Notes: generated by a model not told the origin, from the letters alone. 64,000 nt of DNA from Thiobacillus denitrificans ATCC 25259 (GCF_000012745.1 NC_007404.1:2604001-2668000); one strand, 5' to 3'. Counted from the first letter of the stretch, positions 26,560 to 36,404 are shown. Translations and numbers: made by a program.

Positions 26560-27195
26560 TTGCGCACCTTCCCCGGCGGCGTATACGCCCTCACCCGCGA
26601 GACCCCTGACACCGAGCGGCTGCTCGCCGAAGTCGAAGCCGCGCTCGCGGGCGGCGTCGCGGCAGTCCAGTACCGCGACAAGTCCGGCGACGTCGCGCAG
26701 CGGCACGCGCAGGCGAGCGAACTCGCCGCCCTGTGCCGGCGCTTCGGGGTGCCGCTGATCGTCAATGACGACCTGCGGCTGGCCGACCTCGCCGGCGCCG
26801 ACGGCGTGCATCTCGGGCGCGACGACGCCAGCATCCGCGAGGCGCGCATCATTCTCGGACCGGCGAAGTTCGTCGGCGCATCGTGTTACCAGAGCCTCGA
26901 CCTCGCACGCGCGGCGCAGACCGCGGGCGCGGACTATGTCGCGTTCGGCAGTTTCTACCCCTCGCCGACCAAGCCCGCCGCGGCGCGCGCCGACGTCGCG
27001 CTGCTCGCGCGGGCGAGCCGGCACATCGCGCTGCCGGTCGTCGCGATCGGCGGCATCACGGCGGCCAACGCCGCGCCGCTCATCGACGCGGGCGCCGACA
27101 GCCTTGCGGTCCTCAGTGCACTGTTCGACGCGCCCGACGTACGCCGCGCCGCAGCCGAACTGAATCGATTATTTGCAGCCGAACCTGAAGAGTGA
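26560..27195 (+). CDS. thiE: Thiamine-phosphate synthase ThiE
   Basis: A 211-aa TIM-barrel enzyme that joins HMP-PP and thiazole phosphate to give thiamine phosphate. Diagnostic motifs: [59 protein letters not shown] and [16 protein letters not shown]. The start is a TTG that follows the thiD stop without a gap. There is no nearby ATG, so the TTG is likely real. Confidence 0.93.
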   Translation: MRTFPGGVYALTRETPDTERLLAEVEAALAGGVAAVQYRDKSGDVAQRHAQASELAALCRRFGVPLIVNDDLRLADLAGADGVHLGRDDASIREARIILGPAKFVGASCYQSLDLARAAQTAGADYVAFGSFYPSPTKPAAARADVALLARASRHIALPVVAIGGITAANAAPLIDAGADSLAVLSALFDAPDVRRAAAELNRLFAAEPEE

Positions 27196-27202
27196 CCGAC
27201 CC

Positions 27203-28480
27203 ATGAGCCGTAACGAAGCCCTATTCGAAGCATCGCAAAAAGTCATCCCGGGCGGGGTGAATTCGCCCGTGCGCGCGTTCCGCAGCGTCGGCGGCACGCC
27301 GGTGTTCTTCAGCCGCGCCCGGGGCTCGCGCGTGTGGGACGCGGACGGCCGCGAGTACATCGATTACGTCGGCTCCTGGGGTCCCGCGATACTCGGCCAC
27401 GCCCATCCGGGAACGGTCAAGGCGGTCCAGGACGCCGCTGCGAACGGCCTGTCCTTTGGCGCACCGTCGGAGGCCGAACTCACGATCGCGACGCGCATCA
27501 CCGAGCTTCTGCCGAGCGTCGAGAAGGTGCGCCTCGTATCCTCGGGCACCGAAGCGACGATGAGCGCGATCCGGCTCGCCCGCGGCTTCACCGGTCGCAG
27601 CAAGTTCATCAAGTTCGAAGGCTGCTACCACGGCCACGCCGACTTTCTGCTGGTCAAGGCCGGTTCGGGCGCACTGACCTTCGGCAATCCGACTTCCGCC
27701 GGCGTGCCGCCCGAGGTCGCGGCGCAGACGATTGTTCTCGACTACAACGACGTCGCCGGCCTCGAGCGCACTTTCGCCGAGATCGGCGACGAGATCGCCT
27801 GCATCATCGTCGAGCCCTTCGCCGGCAACATGAACCTCGTCAAACCTAGCGCGGAGTTCATGGCCGCGATGCGCCGTCTTTGCGACGAGCACGGCGCGCT
27901 GCTGATCTTCGACGAAGTCATGACCGGTTTTCGCGTCGACCTCGGCTGCGCGCAGAAACTGCTCGGCATCCGCCCCGACCTCACGACGCTCGGCAAGGTC
28001 ATCGGCGGCGGCATGCCCGTCGGCGCCTTCGGCGGGCGCGCCGACGTCATGGACGCGCTCGCGCCGGTGGGCCCGGTGTATCAGGCCGGAACGCTGTCGG
28101 GCAACCCGGTCGCGGTGGCGGCGGGCCTCGCGACGCTCGCCTCGGTGTCCGAACCGGGCTTCTACCCCGCGCTCGCGGCGCGCACCGAAAAGCTCGTCAA
28201 GGGCCTGACCGCTGCCGCGCGCGAGGCCGGCGTGACCTTCTGCGCCGACTCGGTCGGCGGCATGTTCGGCCTCTATTTCGCGGCCGAGCCGCCCGCGAGC
28301 TTTGCCGAAGTCATGCGCTGCGACAAGGAGAAATTCAACCGCTTCTTCCATGCCATGCTCGACCACGGCGTTTATCTCGCGCCCTCGGCCTTCGAGGCCG
28401 GATTCGTTTCGGCCGCCCACAGCGACGCCGACATCGACGCGACCGTCGCCGCGGCGCGGGAAGTGTTCCGCACGCTATGA
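27203..28480 (+). CDS. hemL: Glutamate-1-semialdehyde 2,1-aminomutase HemL
   Basis: A 425-aa PLP enzyme that makes 5-aminolevulinate from glutamate-1-semialdehyde, the first committed tetrapyrrole precursor. The N-terminus [26 protein letters not shown] is typical, as are [40 protein letters not shown] and [17 protein letters not shown], which includes the PLP lysine. The start at 27203 fits the family; an in-frame start at 27173 would overlap thiE. Its stop overlaps the next gene (ATGA). Confidence 0.96.
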   Translation: MSRNEALFEASQKVIPGGVNSPVRAFRSVGGTPVFFSRARGSRVWDADGREYIDYVGSWGPAILGHAHPGTVKAVQDAAANGLSFGAPSEAELTIATRITELLPSVEKVRLVSSGTEATMSAIRLARGFTGRSKFIKFEGCYHGHADFLLVKAGSGALTFGNPTSAGVPPEVAAQTIVLDYNDVAGLERTFAEIGDEIACIIVEPFAGNMNLVKPSAEFMAAMRRLCDEHGALLIFDEVMTGFRVDLGCAQKLLGIRPDLTTLGKVIGGGMPVGAFGGRADVMDALAPVGPVYQAGTLSGNPVAVAAGLATLASVSEPGFYPALAARTEKLVKGLTAAAREAGVTFCADSVGGMFGLYFAAEPPASFAEVMRCDKEKFNRFFHAMLDHGVYLAPSAFEAGFVSAAHSDADIDATVAAAREVFRTL

Positions 28481-29544
28481 ACGACGCGCTGTCCCCGGAA
28501 GACGAGCTCCGCCTGCACGTACTCTTCAACACCGAGCTGCGGGCGGTTCGCATCGACGAGTCGAGCATGACCCTATGGGCGCTCACGCCCGAAGGTGAGG
28601 CGAGCGTGCCGCTCAAGCCGACCGAGCGCGCCGACCGTTATCTGAAAAAGGTGCGCGAGATGCTGTCCGGTTACGCGCTCGGTTCGCCGGGCGGCTACCC
28701 GGTGCATCTGACGCGCTGGACGCGCCAGTCGCAGGCCGGGCTGTCGGCCCAGCATCTGGCGCAATTGCTGCTGATCGCGGAGGAGGAAGCGGTCGTCGCT
28801 GTGGTGCACTCGCCCGCGCTGACCGACGAGCTCGCGCACTATGCCTGGTGGTGCATGCCGACGATCGAAAACGCCCGCCTCATGCTGATGCGCGACGTCG
28901 TCTGCAAAGGCCGCATGGGCCGCGTGCTGGCCGGCTTCCTGGTTGAGCACCTCGCCTTCCTGCACGAGGACGACGTCGGCATCCTCGACACGGTCGCCGT
29001 CATGCTGCATTCGGGGGTGCTCAACGAGGCCGAGCGGCTCGCGATCTGGAAGCGCGGCAGCAGCCGCAATTCCTACTACGTCGCCTTCCTCGAACTGCAG
29101 CCCGACGATCTGCCGAATCCACGCGATGCGCGGAGCGACCATGCTGACGTTCCGGCCGTGCCCGACAACCCCTACAGCGCGATGCTGCAAAAGGCCTTGT
29201 CGGGCCAGGGCCAGACCTTTCTCGCGACGGTCTCGACCATCCTCGACCGCCCGGAGATCCAGGAAGTCGTCAACCACACGCTCAACGCGCTCGCGCGCTG
29301 GTGCGCGCCCTTGCGCGACGCGGACGCCGCGGCGCGCGCGGCCGCACGCGCCGCCCTGATCGAAGCCGCGCCGCAGTTCTATGCCGATTGCACAGCGCTG
29401 GATACGCTCGCCGCGGCCGACAGCGAAAGCGTGCGGCCGATCTTCCTCAAGACGACCGCGATCGGCTCGCTGATGCGGCGCAAGATTCAGCCCGTCGTCA
29501 CACCGCTGCTCGACGCGAGCGCGACCCTGCGGCGTCAGCCGTAA
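28477..29544 (+). CDS. DsrS-like protein
   Basis: A 355-aa cytoplasmic protein that I recognise as similar to DsrS, the last gene of the dsr cluster in sulfur oxidisers such as Allochromatium. The characteristic opening [27 protein letters not shown], then [48 protein letters not shown] and [20 protein letters not shown], all match that memory. DsrS may act in post-transcriptional control of dsr genes, but its biochemistry is unclear. The ATG overlaps the hemL stop, so it is co-translated with hemL. No dsrAB or other dsr gene occurs in the window, so this is an orphan copy, as in many non-sulfur betaproteobacteria. The identification is moderately sure. Confidence 0.62.
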   Translation: MNDALSPEDELRLHVLFNTELRAVRIDESSMTLWALTPEGEASVPLKPTERADRYLKKVREMLSGYALGSPGGYPVHLTRWTRQSQAGLSAQHLAQLLLIAEEEAVVAVVHSPALTDELAHYAWWCMPTIENARLMLMRDVVCKGRMGRVLAGFLVEHLAFLHEDDVGILDTVAVMLHSGVLNEAERLAIWKRGSSRNSYYVAFLELQPDDLPNPRDARSDHADVPAVPDNPYSAMLQKALSGQGQTFLATVSTILDRPEIQEVVNHTLNALARWCAPLRDADAAARAAARAALIEAAPQFYADCTALDTLAAADSESVRPIFLKTTAIGSLMRRKIQPVVTPLLDASATLRRQP

Positions 29545-29553
29545 CTCGCGGCC

Positions 29554-31812
29554 TCAGGTCCCGAGCGCGGCGTCGACGCTGGCGAGGAATTTCTCGGCCT
29601 TCTCGAAGCCGATCACCTTGTAGTCCGACTGGACGCCGGCGCTGTTCCAGAAAATCAGGCCCGGCGGGCCGAACAGGCCGAAGCGCTTGAGCAGCGCCTT
29701 GTCGGCCGCGTTGTTGGCGGTGACGTCGGCCTTGAGCAGCACCACGTCCGCCAGACGCGCCTGGACCTTGGGATCGCTGAACGTGAAGCGCTCCATCTCC
29801 TTGCACGACACGCACCAGTCCGCATAGAAATCGAGCATCACCGGGCGCCCCTCGGCCTTTGCCGCGGCGAGCCGCGCATCGAGTTCGGCGACGTCCTTCA
29901 CCTTCTCGAAGCGCAGTCCGGCCGGAACGGCGGCGGCCGCGCTTCCGCCCGCGCCGGGCGCGCCGCGCTTGAAGACGTCGAGCGGCTGCAGCACGTCGCG
30001 GCTGCCCGCGAGCATGCCGAGCAGCATGGCTAGGCCGCCGATCAGCAGCACGACGCCGAGTCCCTTCCACAGCCGGGACCAGCCGCTCGCGTGCTGCGGC
30101 AGCGGATCGAGCGCATGCAGATAGATCGCCGCGGCGATCAGCAGCAGCGCCCACAGGAGCATGTGGATCCAGGACGGGATGATCGGCGAGATGAGGTAGA
30201 TAGCGATCGCGAGCATGAGCACGCCGAAGAAATACTTCACCGCGTTCATCCAGCCACCGGCGCGCGGCAACAGTGCGCCGGCCGACACGCCGACCAGCAG
30301 CAAGGGCACGCCCATGCCGAGCGCCAGCACGAAGAGCGCGACGCCGCCGAGCGTCGTGTTGCCGGTCTGCGCGATGAAGGCGAGCGCGGCCGCGAGCGGC
30401 GGCGCGACGCACGGCCCGACGATGACCGCGGACAGCGCGCCCATGACGAAGACGCCGAGGAAGTTGCCGCCCTTCATGCGATTGGACGCGTCGGAAAACT
30501 TGCTCTGCAACGCGCTCGGCAACTGGATCTCGAAGAAGCCGAACATCGACAGCGCGAGCAGCACGAAAATGCCGGCGCCGATGCCGAGCGCCCAGGGGTT
30601 CTGCAGCGCGTTCGACAGCAGCGTGCCCGACAGCGCCGCGGCGACGCCGGCGAGTGCGTAGGTGATCGCCATGCCGAGCACGTAGGCGAGCGAGAGCAGG
30701 AAGCCGTTCGCCTTGGTGAGCGTCTTCTTCTGCCCGGCGATGATGCCGGACAGGATCGGAATCATCGGAAACACGCAGGGGGTGAAGGCGAGCAACAGGC
30801 CGAAACCGAAAAACGTCGCGACGACGGCCCAGGAACTGCCGCTCTTGAGCACGCGCTCGATGCGCGAGGTGTCCGATTCCCCGGCGCCAGTTCCGCTCGG
30901 TGCAGCGTCGGCCTTGCCGCCGGACGCGGACAGCGAGAACTCGCGCTTGATCGGCGGATAGCAGACGCCGACCTTTTCGTTGCAGCCCTGCCAGCCCGCC
31001 TCGACGACGAGGGTTTCGCCTGCGGCGAGCGCACGCGAAAGCGTCAGGTTCGCGGAGAGGTCGCGGTGATAGACCTCGGTGCGACCGAAGGTGGGGTCGT
31101 CCTTGACCTCGCCCGGCGGCAGTTCGTTCTTGCTCACCGACACGCCGGCCGGTGCCTTCACCGTGTATACGAACTTGTCGCGATACAGATAGGTGTCGGC
31201 GGTCAGCGTGTAGTCGAATCTGACCGTCGTCGCCGTCGGCATCGTCGCCTTGACGAGGAAGGCCTCGTCGGGCGGAAGCAATTGCGGCGCGCCGCCGTCG
31301 CCCATCAGGCTGCCCAGGCCGCCGCTCGCGGCCTGCGCGGTCGCGACTGGCGCGAGGCTCGCCGGTGCGGCGACGGGCGGCGCCGGCAGTTCAACCTTCG
31401 CGCTGACGGTCTGCGGCGTGTAACAGAGTCCCGCGTCGGCGCAGCCTTGCGAGACGGTCTTCAGGGTGACCGTTTTCGTCCCCGGCGCAGCTTTGATCGG
31501 CAAGGCGATGCGTACGTCCTTGGTATAGGTTTCGACGCGGCCGAAGTACTCGTCTTCCTTGACTTTGGCGGGCGGCAGGCGCGCCTCGCCGAGCGTCGCG
31601 CCTTCGAGTTCGAACCTGAACTTGTCGCGATACATGTAGTAGCCGTCGGCGATCTGCCAGCGCGCCTCGAGCGTGTCGGCGTCGAGCGCGCGCGCCGAGA
31701 ACTTGAACGCGACTTCGGGGTCAAGAAATTCTTCGGCCTGCGCGCCCGGCAGATGCACGAGCGCGGCCCACAGAAGCGGAATGGCGCCGAGCAGTCGGGT
31801 CCACTTAATCAT
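29554..31812 (-). CDS. dsbD: Thiol:disulfide interchange protein DsbD with duplicated N-terminal domain
   Basis: DsbD carries electrons from cytoplasmic thioredoxin across the inner membrane to keep DsbC, DsbG and cytochrome c maturation proteins reduced. The protein is 752 aa, well above the usual ~570-600. After the signal peptide come two DsbD-alpha domains, each with its cysteine pair (QGCADAGLCYTP and QGCNEKVGVCYPP), then the membrane domain with FTPCVFPM and VGPCVAPPL, and a C-terminal thioredoxin-like domain with YADWCVSCKEME. The duplication of the first domain is the unusual point. It overlaps the cutA stop by 8 nt, the same pairing as the enterobacterial cutA-dsbD locus, which affects copper tolerance. 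Confidence 0.95.
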   Translation of the reverse strand: MIKWTRLLGAIPLLWAALVHLPGAQAEEFLDPEVAFKFSARALDADTLEARWQIADGYYMYRDKFRFELEGATLGEARLPPAKVKEDEYFGRVETYTKDVRIALPIKAAPGTKTVTLKTVSQGCADAGLCYTPQTVSAKVELPAPPVAAPASLAPVATAQAASGGLGSLMGDGGAPQLLPPDEAFLVKATMPTATTVRFDYTLTADTYLYRDKFVYTVKAPAGVSVSKNELPPGEVKDDPTFGRTEVYHRDLSANLTLSRALAAGETLVVEAGWQGCNEKVGVCYPPIKREFSLSASGGKADAAPSGTGAGESDTSRIERVLKSGSSWAVVATFFGFGLLLAFTPCVFPMIPILSGIIAGQKKTLTKANGFLLSLAYVLGMAITYALAGVAAALSGTLLSNALQNPWALGIGAGIFVLLALSMFGFFEIQLPSALQSKFSDASNRMKGGNFLGVFVMGALSAVIVGPCVAPPLAAALAFIAQTGNTTLGGVALFVLALGMGVPLLLVGVSAGALLPRAGGWMNAVKYFFGVLMLAIAIYLISPIIPSWIHMLLWALLLIAAAIYLHALDPLPQHASGWSRLWKGLGVVLLIGGLAMLLGMLAGSRDVLQPLDVFKRGAPGAGGSAAAAVPAGLRFEKVKDVAELDARLAAAKAEGRPVMLDFYADWCVSCKEMERFTFSDPKVQARLADVVLLKADVTANNAADKALLKRFGLFGPPGLIFWNSAGVQSDYKVIGFEKAEKFLASVDAALGT

Positions 31813-32128
31813 GCTTTTCGGTCTCCTTTGCTACCCAGTCGAGATAAGCGGGCAAGCCGTGCGTGATCGGTACGGCGACGAGTTCCGGTACCGCGTAGGG
31901 ATGCTGGGCACGGACCACGGCTTCGACCTCGGCATAGGCCGCGGCCGTGGTCTTGATCAGCAGCGGGATCTCGTCGGCCGTCTCCACCGCCCCCTGCCAG
32001 CGGTAGATCGAGCGGCAGCCGGGCAAAAGGTTCACGCAGGCCGCGGCGCGACGCTCGACCAGCGCGCGGGCCAGTTTTTCGGCCGACGCGAGATCGGGTA
32101 CATTGGTCAAGACTAACAAAGGTTCCAT
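31805..32128 (-). CDS. cutA: Divalent-cation tolerance protein CutA
   Basis: A 107-aa CutA1 protein, a small trimeric ferredoxin-like fold linked to copper tolerance. Conserved segments: LVLTNVPDLASAEKLARALVERRAAACVNLLPGCRSIYRWQG, LLIKTTAAAYAEVEAVVRAQHPYAVPELVAVPI and YLDWV. It lies upstream of dsbD and overlaps it. The start codon is only 3 nt from the divergent fxsA start, and no ribosome-binding site is seen, so each promoter must lie inside the other gene or the real start is slightly further in. Confidence 0.94.
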   Translation of the reverse strand: MEPLLVLTNVPDLASAEKLARALVERRAAACVNLLPGCRSIYRWQGAVETADEIPLLIKTTAAAYAEVEAVVRAQHPYAVPELVAVPITHGLPAYLDWVAKETEKHD

Positions 32129-32131
32129 GTC

Positions 32132-32539
32132 ATGCGCTTTAGTTGGATCGTTCTACTCGTTCTGTCGTTTCCCGTGCTCGAGGCCATCGGCATCTTCTGG
32201 GTGGCCAACGCGATCGGCGCCTGGGTGCTGCTCTGGTTGCTGCTCGCCGCGATCGCCGGCGTGATGCTCGTCCGCGTCGAACGTGTCGCCTGGAGCGCGC
32301 GCCTGTTGTTCTCGGTGCAGTCGGGAAGCCATCCGCTCGCCGCGCTGCTCGCGAGCGGCCGTATTCTGCTCGCCGGCGCGCTGCTTGTCTTCCCGGGTTT
32401 CATCAGTGACGCAGTCGCGCTCGTTCTGTTGTTGATGCCGACGACCTGGAAGGGACGCAAGCCGCCTCCCCCCGCGGGGCCGCGCGACGGCGTGCTCGAA
32501 GGCGAGTTCAAGCGCGAACCCGACGATCTGTTGCGCTGA
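32132..32539 (+). CDS. fxsA: FxsA family membrane protein
   Basis: A 135-aa inner-membrane protein with two to three hydrophobic segments (IVLLVLSFPVLEAIGIFWVANAIGAWVLLWLLLAAIAGVMLV and LLAGALLVFPGFISDAVALVLLL) and a basic/acidic cytosolic tail. The FPGFISD motif is a family signature. FxsA in E. coli, when overexpressed, lifts exclusion of phage T7 in F-plasmid cells; the general cellular role is unknown. It is divergent from cutA with only 3 nt between start codons. Confidence 0.9.
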   Translation: MRFSWIVLLVLSFPVLEAIGIFWVANAIGAWVLLWLLLAAIAGVMLVRVERVAWSARLLFSVQSGSHPLAALLASGRILLAGALLVFPGFISDAVALVLLLMPTTWKGRKPPPPAGPRDGVLEGEFKREPDDLLR

Positions 32540-32562
32540 TCAGGGCGTGCGCGCGAGGCGCC

Positions 32563-33438
32563 TCACTGCGCGACGCGCGCGCGCCCGATCTCGCGCAACA
32601 GTGCGTCGGACGTTGGATAGCGATACTTCATGCGCAGTTCGCGCGTCGTGCGGGCGTTCGAAAGCTGCCGCGATTCGCGCAAAAATGACAGCAGCGCCTC
32701 CGACAAGACCTTCTCCGCCTCGGCGCGTTCCACCCGCGGCGGGCGCGGCAGCCCGAAGGCGTCGGCACAGCTGTCGAACCAGTCTCCCATTTTGAGCGGA
32801 TGCGCATCGACCGCGTGGTAGATGCGCTGGTCGCGGCCGCGGAATAGCGCCGCCCAAGCGAGGCGCGCGAGATCGTCGGCGTGGATGTGATTGGTGTAGC
32901 TGTCGTCCTGGCTCAGCAGTGCCGGCGTGCCGCGCTGGATGCGCGCGAGCGGCAGGCGGTCCGCCGCGTAGATGCCGGGGGCGCGCAATATCGTCACCTG
33001 AACGTGACGCTGCCGCCCCCAGGCGCGCAGGCGACGTTCCGCATCGACCCGACGCACCGCCCGCGCATTGACCGGCGCGACCGGTCGGGTTTCGGCGACC
33101 CAGTTTCCGCCGCAGTCGCCGTAGACGCCGCTGGTGCTGATATAGACAAGCGCCCCCGGCTTGTGCCGTCCGAGCGCATGCAACAGATGCGCGGTTCGCG
33201 AGTCGCTGCGCCCGTCGGCCGGCGGCGGCGCGAAATGAAACACGGCGTCGGCGCGCGGCAGCCGTTTGAGAGTCGCCGGGTCGTCGAGGTCACCGAGATA
33301 GGGGCGCACGCCGAGCGCGCGCAAAGCCGAGACTCGCTCGGCGCGGCGCACCACGCCGATGAATTCGGCCTGCCCCAGATAGGCCCGCACCAGACGTTCG
33401 GCGACGTCGCCGAACCCTACGATCAAAATCCTTTTCAT
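32563..33438 (-). CDS. NAD(P)-dependent epimerase/dehydratase-like SDR protein
   Basis: A 291-aa extended short-chain dehydrogenase-like protein. It has a Rossmann glycine motif (ILIVGFGDVAERLVRAYL), the active-site-type Ser/Tyr region (LVYISTSGVYGDCGG, with the YxxxK Lys replaced by a different spacing) and RAPGIYAADRLPL. The family (YeeZ-like) has mostly unknown substrates, and the glycine motif GxGxxx is atypical. It converges with fxsA and is divergent from the ferredoxin-type reductase gene. Nothing nearby suggests a sugar pathway. Confidence 0.8.
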   Translation of the reverse strand: MKRILIVGFGDVAERLVRAYLGQAEFIGVVRRAERVSALRALGVRPYLGDLDDPATLKRLPRADAVFHFAPPPADGRSDSRTAHLLHALGRHKPGALVYISTSGVYGDCGGNWVAETRPVAPVNARAVRRVDAERRLRAWGRQRHVQVTILRAPGIYAADRLPLARIQRGTPALLSQDDSYTNHIHADDLARLAWAALFRGRDQRIYHAVDAHPLKMGDWFDSCADAFGLPRPPRVERAEAEKVLSEALLSFLRESRQLSNARTTRELRMKYRYPTSDALLREIGRARVAQ

Positions 33439-33541
33439 GCCTTACCTGTCGTCGCCGCGTGAGACCCTGGCTCGGCAAGGGTGAAAACCGTGCTGCGCCG
33501 GGCGATAATTGCTGGCTGTTCCCGCATTCTAAGCTCACGCC

Positions 33542-34579
33542 ATGTCGCATCAAGTCACGATTCAGCCCAGCGGACACCGGTTCACCGTCGAGGACGACGA
33601 AACGATACTCGAAGCCGCGCTGCGGGAAGGCTTCTCGCTGCCCTACGGCTGCCGCAACGGGGCGTGCGGCTCGTGCAAGGGCACGGTCCTGCAGGGCGAG
33701 CTCGATTATGGCGTCTATCAGCCCAATGCGCTCAAGGACGAGGAGAAGGCGCGCGGACGCGCGCTCTTCTGCCGGGCGAAGCCGCTGTCCGACATGGCGA
33801 TCGAAGTCCGCGAGATCGGTGCGAGCAAGGACATCATCGTCAAGACGATGCCGTGCCGCGTCGAAAAACTCGAGAAGCTCGCCGACGACGTCATGCGCGT
33901 GCGCATCAAATTGCCGGCCAACGAGCGCCTGCAATTCCTCGCCGGGCAGTACATCGATTTCCAGCTCAAGGATGGACGGACGCGCAGCTATTCGCTCGCC
34001 AACGCCCCGCATGACGATGCCCTGCTCGAACTGCACATCCGTCACGTCCCCGGCGGTCTGTTCACCGATCAGGTTTTCACCACGCTCAAGGAACGCGACA
34101 TCCTGCGGCTCAAGGGCCCGCTAGGCAGCTTCTTCATTCGCGAGGATTCCGACAAGCCGATGATTTTCGTCGCCGGTGGCACCGGCTTCGCGCCGATCAA
34201 GAGCATGCTCGAGCACGCGTTCGCCACGCATACCGACCGCGAGCTCGTGCTTTACTGGGGCGCGCGTGCGCGCAAGGACCTCTACCTCGCCGAGTTGCCG
34301 CAGCAGTGGCTCGCCGAACGGCCCAATTTCAGCTTCATTCCGGTCCTGTCGCAGGCCGAGCCGGACGACGCCTGGCAAGGCCGCACGGGCTTCGTGCACG
34401 AGGCCGTTCTCGCCGATTTCGCCGACCTTTCCGGCTATGAGGTGTACACCAGCGGCGCCCCGGCGATGGTCGACAGTGCGCGCGAGAGTTTCGTGAATAC
34501 GCGCGGGCTGCCCGAGGACGCGTTCTTCGCCGACGCCTTCGTCTACGCCGCGGACACCCTCGCGGCGACGTCCGCGTAA
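33542..34579 (+). CDS. 2Fe-2S/FAD NAD(P)H oxidoreductase (CDP-6-deoxy-delta-3,4-glucoseen reductase-like)
   Basis: A 345-aa electron-transfer flavoprotein with an N-terminal plant-type 2Fe-2S domain (YGCRNGACGSCKG then ALFCRAK supply four Cys), an FAD-binding domain (RSYSLANAP, HIRHVPGGLFTDQVF), and an NAD-binding domain (MIFVAGGTGFAPIKSMLEHAF, CxxP-like VYTSGAPAMVDSA). Such proteins reduce oxygenases or deoxysugar enzymes. Close homologues are commonly labelled CDP-6-deoxy-delta-3,4-glucoseen reductase, but in betaproteobacteria this gene is usually not near sugar genes, so the label is mostly historical. It is monocistronic and converges with a DUF302 gene. Confidence 0.85.
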   Translation: MSHQVTIQPSGHRFTVEDDETILEAALREGFSLPYGCRNGACGSCKGTVLQGELDYGVYQPNALKDEEKARGRALFCRAKPLSDMAIEVREIGASKDIIVKTMPCRVEKLEKLADDVMRVRIKLPANERLQFLAGQYIDFQLKDGRTRSYSLANAPHDDALLELHIRHVPGGLFTDQVFTTLKERDILRLKGPLGSFFIREDSDKPMIFVAGGTGFAPIKSMLEHAFATHTDRELVLYWGARARKDLYLAELPQQWLAERPNFSFIPVLSQAEPDDAWQGRTGFVHEAVLADFADLSGYEVYTSGAPAMVDSARESFVNTRGLPEDAFFADAFVYAADTLAATSA

Positions 34580-34611
34580 GGACTACCGCGCCTTACTGCT
34601 GCCGCGGGGCC

Positions 34612-35133
34612 TTACAACGCGCCCTTGGCGCCGGCCTGCATGATCTCGATCAGGCCTTCGCGCACGGCCTTGATGCGCGTCGTCAGGCGCTCCTGGAGTT
34701 TCTTCTCGGCAGCGACCATGTCGACGTCGATGTCGGTCATGACCAGCCAGCCCTGGCCGTCGGCCGCCTCGATCAGCGCGATGCGGCAGGGCATGTAGAT
34801 CGCGAAATCCATGTTCATGTCGATCAGTTCCTTCGCCGTGACGGCGTCGCAGAACTGGAAGATCGTGATGACGCGTTGCGGCTGCCCGGTCACCGCCTCC
34901 ACCTGCTCCGACAGCGGCAGCTCCGAGACGAGCTTGAGATTGAGGGCATTGGCGCGCAGCCGCATCGATTCGGCGGCCTCGTCGAGGCTCACATTGCGGT
35001 CGATCGGGATCTTGTAGACACCGCTCTGCGTACTCTTCGGCGCCGGCTCGACACGCGGCGCCATCGCATGCGCGGGTAGGGCCAGCAGTGAGGACAGCAT
35101 GACGAGGCCCGCGACAAAGGTTCTGATAAACAT
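34612..35133 (-). CDS. Secreted DUF302 protein (third copy)
   Basis: A 173-aa exported protein with signal peptide MFIRTFVAGLVMLSSLLALPAHA and a DUF302-like domain (VSLDEAAESMRLRANALNLKLVSELPLSE, VITIFQFCDAVTAKELID, IYMPCRIALIEAADGQGWLVM). FQFCDAVTAKELID and MPCRI recall the YFCNISMLNQALAID and LPCRVTI of the cytochrome-fused DUF302 at 10.5 kb, so the two are close paralogues. A GGAGG ribosome-binding site precedes the ATG by 6 nt. It is monocistronic, between the ferredoxin-type reductase and hemY. Function unknown. Confidence 0.8.
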   Translation of the reverse strand: MFIRTFVAGLVMLSSLLALPAHAMAPRVEPAPKSTQSGVYKIPIDRNVSLDEAAESMRLRANALNLKLVSELPLSEQVEAVTGQPQRVITIFQFCDAVTAKELIDMNMDFAIYMPCRIALIEAADGQGWLVMTDIDVDMVAAEKKLQERLTTRIKAVREGLIEIMQAGAKGAL

Positions 35134-35231
35134 ACGACGCCTCCATTGGACGAAGGATGGGGGCAGGGCACCCGACCCGGCACGCCCTGCGCTACGACAT
35201 ATATATCAGCCGCGCACGCGGCGCCCTGTCG

Positions 35232-36404
35232 TCACTCGCTGCGACACAGGGTCAGCGCCTTCTGATAATGCTGGCAGGCGTCGCCGGTCTGGCCGCTTTG
35301 CGTCTTCAACTCGGCCATGCGGATATGCCCCTCGGCGGTCGGGGCGATGGCGAGGCTCGCCTCGAGATAGCTTTGCGCCTTCCCCCACAGCTGCTGCACG
35401 CTGCACAACTGCGCCAGCGCCAGCAGCAGCCGGGCATCCCGCGGGTGGGCGTGCAGCCACTTTTCCGCCCGCTCGATCTGGCGGCGCGGATCGCTCGCGC
35501 GCAATTCACCGTAGAGCGCGACGAGTTCCTCGTTCCACTCGCGATCGAGCGCAGCTTCGAGCACGTCGAGCGCGGTGTCGTCCCCGCCGCGTTGCAGGAA
35601 GGCGCGCGCGGCGGCACGGGCAACCCACGGATCGACCTTGAATTCGCTCGGAACCTTCTTCCAGTATTCGAGCAGCGCGCGGTCGTCTTCGGCGCGCCGC
35701 TTAAGGTTTTCCGCATAGGCCATGCGCCGGTTCTGCGCGGCGACCCCTGGCTCGAGTGCGTTGGTCCGCATGAGCAGGTCAAGCAGCCGGTCGACTTCGT
35801 CCCACTGCCCGGTCATCTGCCTCGCCCTGAGCTCGAGGCGCAACAAGGCGGTGTGTTGCGGCGCGATCTCCTTGGCGTGATTGATCGCGACGAGTGCGGC
35901 GGCCGCGTCCTTGGTCTCGAGGCGCGCTTCGGCTTCGAACAGCTCGGCGGCGAGTTCGCTGCCGTGCTCGACCGCCTCCTGGATATGGCGCTCGCGCTGC
36001 AGCACTGCGCGCATTTCCTGTGCGGCGCGCGCGGCGAACACGCGGGCAACGCCGACGCGCGCGGGTTCTCCCTGCCAGCCGCCGAGAGATTGTTCGGCAT
36101 CCTGATAGCGGTATTCGACGAAGGCCTTGAGCCCGCCGAGAAAATTCTCGTCACGCCTTCTCGCGGCCCGGCGCTCGCGCTGTTCGCGCACGATGCTCGG
36201 CAGATTGAGCGTGAGCGACGCGAGCCGCAGCAGAACGACCCCGCCCACCACGAGCCCGACGACGGCGAGGACGAAGCTGATGAACGAGATCTCGAGCCGC
36301 CACGGCGGATAGACGAGGACGACATAGCCGGGGTCGTAGCGGCCGGCCATCGCCAGCGCGATCGCCAGCACCGCGACGATGACGATCGAGATCAGCCAGC
36401 GCAT
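35232..36404 (-). CDS. hemY: HemY protein (haem biosynthesis-associated TPR membrane protein)
   Basis: A 390-aa inner-membrane protein with two N-terminal membrane helices (MRWLISIVIVAVLAIALAM and FISFVLAVVGLVVGGVVLL), the basic EQRERRAARRRDENFLGGLKAF segment, and TPR repeats towards the C-terminus. Proteobacterial HemY is associated with haem synthesis by gene order but its biochemistry is not settled; it is not the protoporphyrinogen oxidase of the same name. The ATG overlaps the stop of hemX. It is last in the hemC-hemD-hemX-hemY operon. Confidence 0.93.
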   Translation of the reverse strand: MRWLISIVIVAVLAIALAMAGRYDPGYVVLVYPPWRLEISFISFVLAVVGLVVGGVVLLRLASLTLNLPSIVREQRERRAARRRDENFLGGLKAFVEYRYQDAEQSLGGWQGEPARVGVARVFAARAAQEMRAVLQRERHIQEAVEHGSELAAELFEAEARLETKDAAAALVAINHAKEIAPQHTALLRLELRARQMTGQWDEVDRLLDLLMRTNALEPGVAAQNRRMAYAENLKRRAEDDRALLEYWKKVPSEFKVDPWVARAAARAFLQRGGDDTALDVLEAALDREWNEELVALYGELRASDPRRQIERAEKWLHAHPRDARLLLALAQLCSVQQLWGKAQSYLEASLAIAPTAEGHIRMAELKTQSGQTGDACQHYQKALTLCRSE

